64,000 bases of DNA from Mactra quadrangularis (Eukaryota > Mollusca > Bivalvia > Venerida > Mactridae): the NCBI GenBank assembly GCA_025267735.1, contig CM046297.1:24826011-24890010 (forward strand), written 5' to 3'. The stretch's first letter is position 1. Each line of letters starts with the position of its first letter. Below, in pieces: positions 38,201 to 50,756 of this stretch. A program made the position numbers and the translations under genes. The notes beneath the pieces were generated by a model. That model was not told where the DNA came from. It saw nothing but the letters and a program-made list of their open reading frames with translations, and made no database searches.

Positions 38201-41200
38201 TCCGTACCTGCGAGAAATTGTAAAAAAACCATGTTTGCCCGAAGAGCTGTCTGCCACTGCTAAACATTATATCAATGAAAAACTGCGATAAAACCTATGT
38301 GCGCGTGTCCTGGGACATTTTGAGCCAAAAAATGGAGAATGAAAATTTTCATCAAAATTTGACATTTTCAACAGGTCCGTACCTGCGAGAAATTGTAAAA
38401 AAACCCCACTTTTGCCCGAAGAGCTGTCTGCCTCTAATGAACATTATATCAATGAAAAACTGTGATAAAACCTATGTGCGCGTGTCCTGGGACATTTTGA
38501 GCCAAAAAATGGAGAATGAAAATTTTCATCAAAATTTGACATTTTCAACAGGTCCATACCTGCGAGAAATTGTAAAAAAAAAACATGTTTGCCCGAAGAG
38601 CTGTCTGCCACTGCTAAACATTATATCAATGAAAAACTGCGATAAAACTTATATGCGCGTGTCCTGGGACATTTTGAGCCAAAAAATGGAGAATGAAAAT
38701 TTTCATCAAAATTTGACATTTTCAACAGGTCCCGACCTGTGAAACAACTCATTTTTTAGGCAAAATATCGATCGTCGCAAACCTTGTCACATGATGCACC
38801 AGTTTGTTCGGGGGTCAAGTCGGTCAATAAAACATGCATAACTTGGGTTCTAAAATCAAATCTGAAAGCGGTAGACCAGATTTTCTGGTTTGCTGCTTTT
38901 TTCCATAATAGTGGATTTTATGTACTTTTGTCCAAAGAGTTGTCTACCCCTGTTATACATGTTTTTGGGCCTTACATCAATGAAAGATTGCGATAAACCT
39001 ATGTGCGCGTGTCCTGGGACATTTTGAGCCAAAAAATGGAGAATGAAAATTTTCATCAAAATTTGACATTTTCAACAGGTCCGTACCTGCGAGAAATTGT
39101 AAAAAAACCATGTTTGCCCGAAGAGCTGTCTGCCACTGCTAAACATTATATCAATGAAAAACTGCGATAAAACCTATGTGCGCGTGTCCTGGGACATTTT
39201 GAGCCAAAAAATGGAGAATGAAAATTTTCATCAAAATTTGACATTTTCAACAGGTCCGTACCTGCGAGAAATTGTAAAAAAACCCCACTTTTGCCCGAAG
39301 AGCTGTGTGCCTCTAATGAACATTATATCAATGAAAAACTGTGATAAAACCTATGTGCGCGTGTCCTGGGACATTTTGAGCCAAAAAATGGAGAATGAAA
39401 ATTTTCATCAAAATTTGACATTTTCAACAGGTCCGTACCTGCGAGAAATTGTAAAAAAAAAACATGTTTGCCCGAAGAGCTGTCTGCCACTGCTAAACAT
39501 TATATCAATGAAAAACTGCGATAAAACTTATATGCGCGTGTCCTGGGACATTTTGAGCCAAAAAATGGAGAATGAAAATTTTCATCAAAATTTGACATTT
39601 TCAACAGGTCCCGACCTGTGAAACAACTCATTTTTTAGGCAAAATATCGATCGTCGCAAACCTTGTCACATGATGCACCAGTTTGTTCAGGGGGCAAGTC
39701 GGTCAATAAAACATGCATAACTTGGGTTCTAAAATCAAATCTGAAAGCGGTAGACCAGATTTTCTGGTTTGCTGCTTTTTTCCATAATAGTGGATTTTAT
39801 GTACTTTTGTCCAAAGAGTTGTCTACCCCTGTTATACATGTTTTTGGGCCTTACATCAATGAAAGATTGCGATAAACCTATGTGCGCGTGTCCTGGGACA
39901 TTTTGAGCCAAAAAATGGAGAATGAAAATTTTCATCAAAATTTGACATTTTCAACAGGTCCGTACCTGCGAGAAATTGTAAAAAAACCATGTTTGCCCGA
40001 AGAGCTGTCTGCCACTGCTAAACATTATATCAATGAAAAACTGCGATAAAACCTATGTGCGCGTGTCCTGGGACATTTTGAGCCAAAAAATGGAGAATGA
40101 AAATTTTCATCAAAATTTGACATTTTCAACAGGTCCGTACCTGCGAGAAATTGTAAAAAAACCCCATGTTTGCCCGAAGAGCTGTCTGCCACTGCTAAAC
40201 ATTATATCAATGAAAAACTGCGATAAAACCTATGTGCGCGTGTCCTGGGACATTTTGAGCCAAAAAATGGAGAATGAAAATTTTCATCAAAATTTGACAT
40301 TTTCAACAGGTCCGTACCTGCGAGAAATTGTAAAAAAAACCCACTTTTGCCCGAAGAGCTGTGTGCCTCTAATGAACATTATATCAATGAAAAACTGCGA
40401 TAAAACCTATGTGCGCGTGTCCTGGGACATTTTGAGCCAAAAAATGGAGAATGAAAATTTTCATCAAAATTTGACATTTTCAACAGGTCCGTACCTGCGA
40501 GAAATTGTAAAAAAAAAACATGTTTGCCCGAAGAGCTGTCTGCCACTGCTAAACATTATATCAATGAAAAACTGCGATAAAACTTATATGCGCGTGTCCT
40601 GGGACATTTTGAGCCAAAAAATGGAGAATGAAAATTTTCATCAAAATTTGACATTTTCAACAGGTCCCGACCTGTGAAACAACTCATTTTTTAGGCAAAA
40701 TATCGATCGTCGCAAACCTTGTCACATGATGCACCAGTTTGTTCGGGGGTCAAGTCGGTCAATAAAACATGCATAACTTGGGTTCTAAAATCAAATCTGA
40801 AAGCGGTAGACCAGATTTTCTGGTTTGCTGCTTTTTTCCATAATAGTGGATTTTATGTACTTTTGTCCGAAGAGTTGTCTACCCCTGTTATACATGTTTT
40901 TGGGCCTTACATCAATGAAAGATTGCGATAAACCTATGTGCGCGTGTCCTGGGACATTTTGAGCCAAAAAATGGAGAATGAAAATTTTCATCAAAATTTG
41001 ACATTTTCAACAGGTCCGTACCTGCGAGAAATTGTAAAAAAACCATGTTTGCCCGAAGAGCTGTCTGCCACTGCTAAACATTATATCAATGAAAAACTGC
41101 GATAAAACCTATGTGCGCGTGTCCTGGGACATTTTGAGCCAAAAAATGGAGAATGAAAATTTTCATCAAAATTTGACATTTTCAACAGGTCCGTACCTGC

Positions 41201-44200
41201 GAGAAATTGTAAAAAAAACCCCACTTTTGCCCGAAGAGCTGTCTGCCTCTAATGAACATTATATCAATGAAAAACTGTGATAAAACCTATGTGCGCGTGT
41301 CCTGGGACATTTTGAGCCAAAAAATGGAGAATGAAAATTTTCATCAAAATTTGACATTTTCAACAGGTCCGTACCTGCGAGAAATTGTAAAAAAACCCCA
41401 CTTTTGCCCGAAGAGCTGTCTGCCTCTAATGAACATTATATCAATGAAAAACTGTGATAAAACCTATGTGCGCGTGTCCTGGGACATTTTGAGCCAAAAA
41501 ATGGAGAATGAAAATTTTCATCAAAATTTGACATTTTCAACAGGTCCATACCTGCGAGAAATTGTAAAAAAAAAACATGTTTGCCCGAAGAGCTGTCTGC
41601 CACTGCTAAACATTATATCAATGAAAAACTGCGATAAAACTTATATGCGCGTGTCCTGGGACATTTTGAGCCAAAAAATGGAGAATGAAAATTTTCATCA
41701 AAATTTGACATTTTCAACAGGTCCCGACCTGTGAAACAACTCATTTTTTAGGCAAAATATCGATCGTCGCAAACCTTGTCACATGATGCACCAGTTTGTT
41801 CGGGGGTCAAGTCGGTCAATAAAACATGCATAACTTGGGTTCTAAAATCAAATCTGAAAGCGGTAGACCAGATTTTCTGGTTTGCTGCTTTTTTCCATAA
41901 TAGTGGATTTTATGTACTTTTGTCCGAAGAGTTGTCTACCCCTGTTATACATGTTTTTGGGCCTTACATCAATGAAAGATTGCGATAAACCTATGTGCGC
42001 GTGTCCTGGGACATTTTGAGCCAAAAAATGGAGAATGAAAATTTTCATCAAAATTTGACATTTTCAACAGGTCCGTACCTGCGAGAAATTGTAAAAAAAC
42101 CATGTTTGCCCGAAGAGCTGTCTGCCACTGCTAAACATTATATCAATGAAAAACTGCGATAAAACCTATGTGCGCGTGTCCTGGGACATTTTGAGCCAAA
42201 AAATGGAGAATGAAAATTTTCATCAAAATTTGACATTTTCAACAGGTCCGTACCTGCGAGAAATTGTAAAAAAACCCCACTTTTGCCCGAAGAGCTGTGT
42301 GCCTCTAATGAACATTATATCAATGAAAAACTGTGATAAAACCTATGTGCGCGTGTCCTGGGACATTTTGAGCCAAAAAATGGAGAATGAAAATTTTCAT
42401 CAAAATTTGACATTTTCAACAGGTCCGTACCTGCGAGAAATTGTAAAAAAAAAACATGTTTGCCCGAAGAGCTGTCTGCCACTGCTAAACATTATATCAA
42501 TGAAAAACTGCGATAAAACTTATATGCGCGTGTCCTGGGACATTTTGAGCCAAAAAATGGAGAATGAAAATTTTCATCAAAATTTGACATTTTCAACAGG
42601 TCCCGACCTGTGAAACAACTCATTTTTTAGGCAAAATATCGATCGTCGCAAACCTTGTCACATGATGCACCAGTTTGTTCGGGGGTCAAGTCGGTCAATA
42701 AAACATGCATAACTTGGGTTCTAAAATCAAATCTGAAAGCGGTAGACCAGATTTTCTGGTTTGCTGCTTTTTTCCATAATAGTGGATTTTATGTACTTTT
42801 GTCCGAAGAGTTGTCTACCCCTGTTATACATGTTTTTGGGCCTTACATCAATGAAAGATTGCGATAAACCTATGTGCGCGTGTCCTGGGACATTTTGAGC
42901 CAAAAAATGGAGAATGAAAATTTTCATCAAAATTTGACATTTTCAACAGGTCCGTACCTGCGAGAAATTGTAAAAAAACCATGTTTGCCCGAAGAGCTGT
43001 CTGCCACTGCTAAACATTATATCAATGAAAAACTGCGATAAAACCTATGTGCGCGTGTCCTGGGACATTTTGAGCCAAAAAATGGAGAATGAAAATTTTC
43101 ATCAAAATTTGACATTTTCAACAGGTCCGTACCTGCGAGAAATTGTAAAAAAACCCCATGTTTGCCCGAAGAGCTGTCTGCCACTGCTAAACATTATATC
43201 AATGAAAAACTGCGATAAAACCTATGTGCGCGTGTCCTGGGACATTTTGAGCCAAAAAATGGAGAATGAAAATTTTCATCAAAATTTGACATTTTCAACA
43301 GGTCCGTACCTGCGAGAAATTGTAAAAAAAACCCACTTTTGCCCGAAGAGCTGTGTGCCTCTAATGAACATTATATCAATGAAAAACTGCGATAAAACCT
43401 ATGTGCGCGTGTCCTGGGACATTTTGAGCCAAAAAATGGAGAATGAAAATTTTCATCAAAATTTGACATTTTCAACAGGTCCGTACCTGCGAGAAATTGT
43501 AAAAAAAAAACATGTTTGCCCGAAGAGCTGTCTGCCACTGCTAAACATTATATCAATGAAAAACTGCGATAAAACTTATATGCGCGTGTCCTGGGACATT
43601 TTGAGCCAAAAAATGGAGAATGAAAATTTTCATCAAAATTTGACATTTTCAACAGGTCCCGACCTGTGAAACAACTCATTTTTTAGGCAAAATATCGATC
43701 GTCGCAAACCTTGTCACATGATGCACCAGTTTGTTCGGGGGTCAAGTCGGTCAATAAAACATGCATAACTTGGGTTCTAAAATCAAATCTGAAAGCGGTA
43801 GACCAGATTTTCTGGTTTGCTGCTTTTTTCCATAATAGTGGATTTTATGTACTTTTGTCCGAAGAGTTGTCTACCCCTGTTATACATGTTTTTGGGCCTT
43901 ACATCAATGAAAGATTGCGATAAACCTATGTGCGCGTGTCCTGGGACATTTTGAGCCAAAAAATGGAGAATGAAAATTTTCATCAAAATTTGACATTTTC
44001 AACAGGTCCGTACCTGCGAGAAATTGTAAAAAAACCATGTTTGCCCGAAGAGCTGTCTGCCACTGCTAAACATTATATCAATGAAAAACTGCGATAAAAC
44101 CTATGTGCGCGTGTCCTGGGACATTTTGAGCCAAAAAATGGAGAATGAAAATTTTCATCAAAATTTGACATTTTCAACAGGTCCGTACCTGCGAGAAATT

Positions 44201-46561
44201 GTAAAAAAACCCCACTTTTGCCCGAAGAGCTGTCTGCCTCTAATGAACATTATATCAATGAAAAACTGTGATAAAACCTATGTGCGCGTGTCCTGGGACA
44301 TTTTGAGCCAAAAAATGGAGAATGAAAATTTTCATCAAAATTTGACATTTTCAACAGGTCCATACCTGCGAGAAATTGTAAAAAAAAAACATGTTTGCCC
44401 GAAGAGCTGTCTGCCACTGCTAAACATTATATCAATGAAAAACTGCGATAAAACTTATATGCGCGTGTCCTGGGACATTTTGAGCCAAAAAATGGAGAAT
44501 GAAAATTTTCATCAAAATTTGACATTTTCAACAGGTCCCGACCTGTGAAACAACTCATTTTTTAGGCAAAATATCGATCGTCGCAAACCTTGTCACATGA
44601 TGCACCAGTTTGTTCGGGGGTCAAGTCGGTCAATAAAACATGCATAACTTGGGTTCTAAAATCAAATCTGAAAGCGGTAGACCAGATTTTCTGGTTTGCT
44701 GCTTTTTTCCATAATAGTGGATTTTATGTACTTTTGTCCGAAGAGTTGTCTACCCCTGTTATACATGTTTTTGGGCCTTACATCAATGAAAGATTGCGAT
44801 AAACCTATGTGCGCGTGTCCTGGGACATTTTGAGCCAAAAAATGGAGAATGAAAATTTTCATCAAAATTTGACATTTTCAACAGGTCCGTACCTGCGAGA
44901 AATTGTAAAAAAACCATGTTTGCCCGAAGAGCTGTCTGCCACTGCTAAACATTATATCAATGAAAAACTGCGATAAAACCTATGTGCGCGTGTCCTGGGA
45001 CATTTTGAGCCAAAAAATGGAGAATGAAAATTTTCATCAAAATTTGACATTTTCAACAGGTCCGTACCTGCGAGAAATTGTAAAAAAACCCCACTTTTGC
45101 CCGAAGAGCTGTGTGCCTCTAATGAACATTATATCAATGAAAAACTGTGATAAAACCTATGTGCGCGTGTCCTGGGACATTTTGAGCCAAAAAATGGAGA
45201 ATGAAAATTTTCATCAAAATTTGACATTTTCAACAGGTCCGTACCTGCGAGAAATTGTAAAAAAAAAACATGTTTGCCCGAAGAGCTGTCTGCCACTGCT
45301 AAACATTATATCAATGAAAAACTGCGATAAAACTTATATGCGCGTGTCCTGGGACATTTTGAGCCAAAAAATGGAGAATGAAAATTTTCATCAAAAATTG
45401 ATATTTTCAACAGGTCCCGACCTGTGAAACAACTCATTTTTTAGGCAAAATATCGATCGTCGCAAACCTTGTCACATGATGCACCAGTTTGTTCGGGGGT
45501 CAAGTCGGTCAATAAAACATGCATAACTTGGGTTCTAAAATCAAATCTGAAAGCGGTAGACCAGATTTTCTGGTTTGCTGCTTTTTTCCATAATAGTGGA
45601 TTTTATGTACTTTTGTCCGAAGAGTTGTCTACCCCTGTTATACATGTTTTTGGGCCTTACATCAATGAAAGATTGCGATAAACCTATGTGCGCGTGTCCT
45701 GGGACATTTTGAGCCAAAAAATGGAGAATGAAAATTTTCATCAAAATTTGACATTTTCAACAGGTCCGTACCTGCGAGAAATTGTAAAAAAACCATGTTT
45801 GCCCGAAGAGCTGTCTGCCACTGCTAAACATTATATCAATGAAAAACTGCGATAAAACCTATGTGCGCGTGTCCTGGGACATTTTGAGCCAAAAAATGGA
45901 GAATGAAAATTTTCATCAAAATTTGACATTTTCAACAGGTCCGTACCTGCGAGAAATTGTAAAAAAAACCCCATGTTTGCCCGAAGAGCTGTCTGCCACT
46001 GCTAAACATTATATCAATGAAAAACTGCGATAAAACCTATGTGCGCGTGTCCTGGGACATTTTGAGCCAAAAAATGGAGAATGAAAATTTTCATCAAAAT
46101 TTGACATTTTCAACAGGTCCGTACCTGCGAGAAATTGTAAAAAAAACCCACTTTTGCCCGAAGAGCTGTGTGCCTCTAATGAACATTATATCAATGAAAA
46201 ACTGCGATAAAACCTATGTGCGCGTGTCCTGGGACATTTTGAGCCAAAAAATGGAGAATGAAAATTTTCATCAAAATTTGACATTTTCAACAGGTCCGTA
46301 CCTGCGAGAAATTGTAAAAAAAAAACATGTTTGCCCGAAGAGCTGTCTGCCACTGCTAAACATTATATCAATGAAAAACTGCGATAAAACTTATATGCGC
46401 GTGTCCTGGGACATTTTGAGCCAAAAAATGGAGAATGAAAATTTTCATCAAAATTTGACATTTTCAACAGGTCCCGACCTGTGAAACAACTCATTTTTTA
46501 GGCAAAATATCGATCGTCGCAAACCTTGTCACATGATGCACCAGTTTGTTCGGGGGTCAAG
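29233..46561 (+). repeat. Satellite domain M: 879/1056-bp HORs in an A-B-C super-repeat
   Basis: The unit is S, a V monomer with the short A7CCATG tract, an H monomer with AATGAAC, and a V monomer with an A10C tract (879 bp). Type A has CTGTCTGCCTCTAATGAAC, ACTGTGATAAA and GTCCATACC. Type B has GTGTGCCTCTAATGAAC and ACTGTGATAAA but GTCCGTACC. Type C has one extra CCATGTTTG monomer and ACTGCGATAAA (1056 bp). By S anchor the order is C29285; A30342 B31221 C32100 (one further monomer, 1233 bp); A33333 B34212 C35091; A36147 B37026 A37905 B38784 C39663; A40719 (extra monomer) B41776 C42655; A43711 B44590 C45469. Confidence 0.88.
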
Positions 46562-46661
46562 NNNNNNNNNNNNNNNNNNNNNNNNNNNNNNNNNNNNNNN
46601 NNNNNNNNNNNNNNNNNNNNNNNNNNNNNNNNNNNNNNNNNNNNNNNNNNNNNNNNNNNNN
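46562..46661. other. Assembly gap of exactly 100 N
   Basis: One hundred N in a row is a common placeholder for a scaffold gap of unknown size. It falls inside an S unit on the left and resumes inside a short monomer on the right, and the two sides belong to different HOR families. Open frames that appear to cross it are artefacts. Confidence 0.99.
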
Positions 46662-47424
46662 TGTAAAAAAACCCCACTTTTGCCCGAAGAGCTGTGTGCC
46701 TCTAATAAACATTATATCAATGAAAGATTGCGATAAAACCTATGTGCGCGTGTCCTGGGACATTTTGAGCCAAAAAATGGAGAATGAAAATTTTCATCAA
46801 AATTTGACATTTTCAACAGGTCCGTACCTGCGAGAAATTGTAAAAAAACCCCACTTTTGCCCGAAGAGCTGTGTGCCTCTAATAAACATTATATCAATGA
46901 AAAACTGCGATAAAACCTATGTGCGCGTGTCCTGGGACATTTTGAGCCAAAAAATGGAGAATGAAAATTTTCATCAAAATTTGACATTTTCAACAGGTCC
47001 CGACCTGTGAAACAACTCATTTTTTAGGCAAAATATCGATCGCCGCAAACCTTGTCACATGATGCACCAGTTTGTTCGGGGGTCAAGTCGGTCAATAAAA
47101 CATGCATAACTTGGGTTCTAAAATCAAATCTGAAAGCGGTAGACCAGATTTTCTGGTTTGCTGCTTTTTTCCATAATAGTGGATTTTATGTACTTTTGTC
47201 CGAAGAGTTGTCTACCCCTGTTATACATGTTTTTGGGCCTTACATCAATGAAAGATTGCGATAAAACCTATGTGCGCGTGTCCTGGGACATTTTGAGCCA
47301 AAAAATGGAGAATGAAAATTTTCATCAAAATTTGACATTTTCAACAGGTCCGTACCTGCGAGAAATTGTAAAAAAACCCCACTTTTGCCCGAAGAGCTGT
47401 GTGCCTCTAATAAACATTATATCA

Positions 47425-47601
47425 ATGAAAGATTGCGATAAAACCTATGTGCGCGTGTCCTGGGACATTTTGAGCCAAAAAATGGAGAATGAAAATTTTC
47501 ATCAAAATTTGACATTTTCAACAGGTCCGTACCTGCGAGAAATTGTAAAAAAACCCCACTTTTGCCCGAAGAGCTGTGTGCCTCTAATAAACATTATATC
47601 A
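47425..47601 (+). repeat. Representative 177-bp short monomer (H type)
   Basis: Measured from ATG to ATG of successive ATGAAAGATTGCGATAAAAC motifs, the unit is exactly 177 bp. It contains a 14-bp perfect palindrome (ATGAAAATTTTCAT), an imperfect dyad CAGGT CCGT ACCTG, and an A/C tract (here A7C4) that varies among monomers. One forward frame is open for all 59 codons. Confidence 0.95.
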
Positions 47602-49697
47602 ATGAAAGATTGCGATAAAACCTATGTGCGCGTGTCCTGGGACATTTTGAGCCAAAAAATGGAGAATGAAAATTTTCATCAAAATTTGACATTTTCAACA
47701 GGTCCGTACCTGCGAGAAATTGTAAAAAAACCCCACTTTTGCCCGAAGAGCTGTGTGCCTCTAATAAACATTATATCAATGAAAAACTGCGATAAAACCT
47801 ATGTGCGCGTGTCCTGGGACATTTTGAGCCAAAAAATGGAGAATGAAAATTTTCATCAAAATTTGACATTTTCAACAGGTCCCGACCTGTGAAACAACTC
47901 ATTTTTTAGGCAAAATATCGATCGCCGCAAACCTTGTCACATGATGCACCAGTTTGTTCGGGGGTCAAGTCGGTCAATAAAACATGCATAACTTGGGTTC
48001 TAAAATCAAATCTGAAAGCGGTAGACCAGATTTTCTGGTTTGCTGCTTTTTTCCATAATAGTGGATTTTATGTACTTTTGTCCGAAGAGTTGTCTACCCC
48101 TGTTATACATGTTTTTGGGCCTTACATCAATGAAAGATTGCGATAAAACCTATGTGCGCGTGTCCTGGGACATTTTGAGCCAAAAAATGGAGAATGAAAA
48201 TTTTCATCAAAATTTGACATTTTCAACAGGTCCGTACCTGCGAGAAATTGTAAAAAAACCCCACTTTTGCCCGAAGAGCTGTGTGCCTCTAATAAACATT
48301 ATATCAATGAAAGATTGCGATAAAACCTATGTGCGCGTGTCCTGGGACATTTTGAGCCAAAAAATGGAGAATGAAAATTTTCATCAAAATTTGACATTTT
48401 CAACAGGTCCGTACCTGCGAGAAATTGTAAAAAAACCCCACTTTTGCCCGAAGAGCTGTGTGCCTCTAATAAACATTATATCAATGAAAGATTGCGATAA
48501 AACCTATGTGCGCGTGTCCTGGGACATTTTGAGCCAAAAAATGGAGAATGAAAATTTTCATCAAAATTTGACATTTTCAACAGGTCCGTACCTGCGAGAA
48601 ATTGTAAAAAAACCCCACTTTTGCCCGAAGAGCTGTGTGCCTCTAATAAACATTATATCAATGAAAAACTGCGATAAAACCTATGTGCGCGTGTCCTGGG
48701 ACATTTTGAGCCAAAAAATGGAGAATGAAAATTTTCATCAAAATTTGACATTTTCAACAGGTCCCGACCTGTGAAACAACTCATTTTTTAGGCAAAATAT
48801 CGATCGCCGCAAACCTTGTCACATGATGCACCAGTTTGTTCGGGGGTCAAGTCGGTCAATAAAACATGCATAACTTGGGTTCTAAAATCAAATCTGAAAG
48901 CGGTAGACCAGATTTTCTGGTTTGCTGCTTTTTTCCATAATAGTGGATTTTATGTACTTTTGTCCGAAGAGTTGTCTACCCCTGTTATACATGTTTTTGG
49001 GCCTTACATCAATGAAAGATTGCGATAAAACCTATGTGCGCGTGTCCTGGGACATTTTGAGCCAAAAAATGGAGAATGAAAATTTTCATCAAAATTTGAC
49101 ATTTTCAACAGGTCCGTACCTGCGAGAAATTGTAAAAAAACCCCACTTTTGCCCGAAGAGCTGTGTGCCTCTAATAAACATTATATCAATGAAAGATTGC
49201 GATAAAACCTATGTGCGCGTGTCCTGGGACATTTTGAGCCAAAAAATGGAGAATGAAAATTTTCATCAAAATTTGACATTTTCAACAGGTCCGTACCTGC
49301 GAGAAATTGTAAAAAAACCCCACTTTTGCCCGAAGAGCTGTGTGCCTCTAATAAACATTATATCAATGAAAGATTGCGATAAAACCTATGTGCGCGTGTC
49401 CTGGGACATTTTGAGCCAAAAAATGGAGAATGAAAATTTTCATCAAAATTTGACATTTTCAACAGGTCCGTACCTGCGAGAAATTGTAAAAAAACCCCAC
49501 TTTTGCCCGAAGAGCTGTGTGCCTCTAATAAACATTATATCAATGAAAAACTGCGATAAAACCTATGTGCGCGTGTCCTGGGACATTTTGAGCCAAAAAA
49601 TGGAGAATGAAAATTTTCATCAAAATTTGACATTTTCAACAGGTCCCGACCTGTGAAACAACTCATTTTTTAGGCAAAATATCGATCGCCGCAAACC

Positions 49698-50756
49698 TTG
49701 TCACATGATGCACCAGTTTGTTCGGGGGTCAAGTCGGTCAATAAAACATGCATAACTTGGGTTCTAAAATCAAATCTGAAAGCGGTAGACCAGATTTTCT
49801 GGTTTGCTGCTTTTTTCCATAATAGTGGATTTTATGTACTTTTGTCCGAAGAGTTGTCTACCCCTGTTATACATGTTTTTGGGCCTTACATCAATGAAAG
49901 ATTGCGATAAAACCTATGTGCGCGTGTCCTGGGACATTTTGAGCCAAAAAATGGAGAATGAAAATTTTCATCAAAATTTGACATTTTCAACAGGTCCGTA
50001 CCTGCGAGAAATTGTAAAAAAACCCCACTTTTGCCCGAAGAGCTGTGTGCCTCTAATAAACATTATATCAATGAAAGATTGCGATAAAACCTATGTGCGC
50101 GTGTCCTGGGACATTTTGAGCCAAAAAATGGAGAATGAAAATTTTCATCAAAATTTGACATTTTCAACAGGTCCGTACCTGCGAGAAATTGTAAAAAAAC
50201 CCCACTTTTGCCCGAAGAGCTGTGTGCCTCTAATAAACATTATATCAATGAAAGATTGCGATAAAACCTATGTGCGCGTGTCCTGGGACATTTTGAGCCA
50301 AAAAATGGAGAATGAAAATTTTCATCAAAATTTGACATTTTCAACAGGTCCGTACCTGCGAGAAATTGTAAAAAAACCCCACTTTTGCCCGAAGAGCTGT
50401 GTGCCTCTAATAAACATTATATCAATGAAAGATTGCGATAAAACCTATGTGCGCGTGTCCTGGGACATTTTGAGCCAAAAAATGGAGAATGAAAATTTTC
50501 ATCAAAATTTGACATTTTCAACAGGTCCGTACCTGCGAGAAATTGTAAAAAAACCCCACTTTTGCCCGAAGAGCTGTGTGCCTCTAATAAACATTATATC
50601 AATGAAAAACTGCGATAAAACCTATGTGCGCGTGTCCTGGGACATTTTGAGCCAAAAAATGGAGAATGAAAATTTTCATCAAAATTTGACATTTTCAACA
50701 GGTCCCGACCTGTGAAACAACTCATTTTTTAGGCAAAATATCGATCGCCGCAAACC
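49698..50756 (+). repeat. 1059-bp HOR with one extra H monomer
   Basis: This is the only expanded unit in domain R: S plus four H monomers instead of three, a gain of exactly 177 bp. It is what one register-shifted unequal exchange would produce. Confidence 0.95.

Noticed and set aside
2946..45744. Recurrent 67-codon minus-strand open frames over the S units
   Set aside because: They recur only because S is repeated, and they vanish in domain R through a one-base change after S; this is not the behaviour of a conserved gene.
46533..47010. Open frames spanning the N gap
   Set aside because: They contain translated N and are artefacts.
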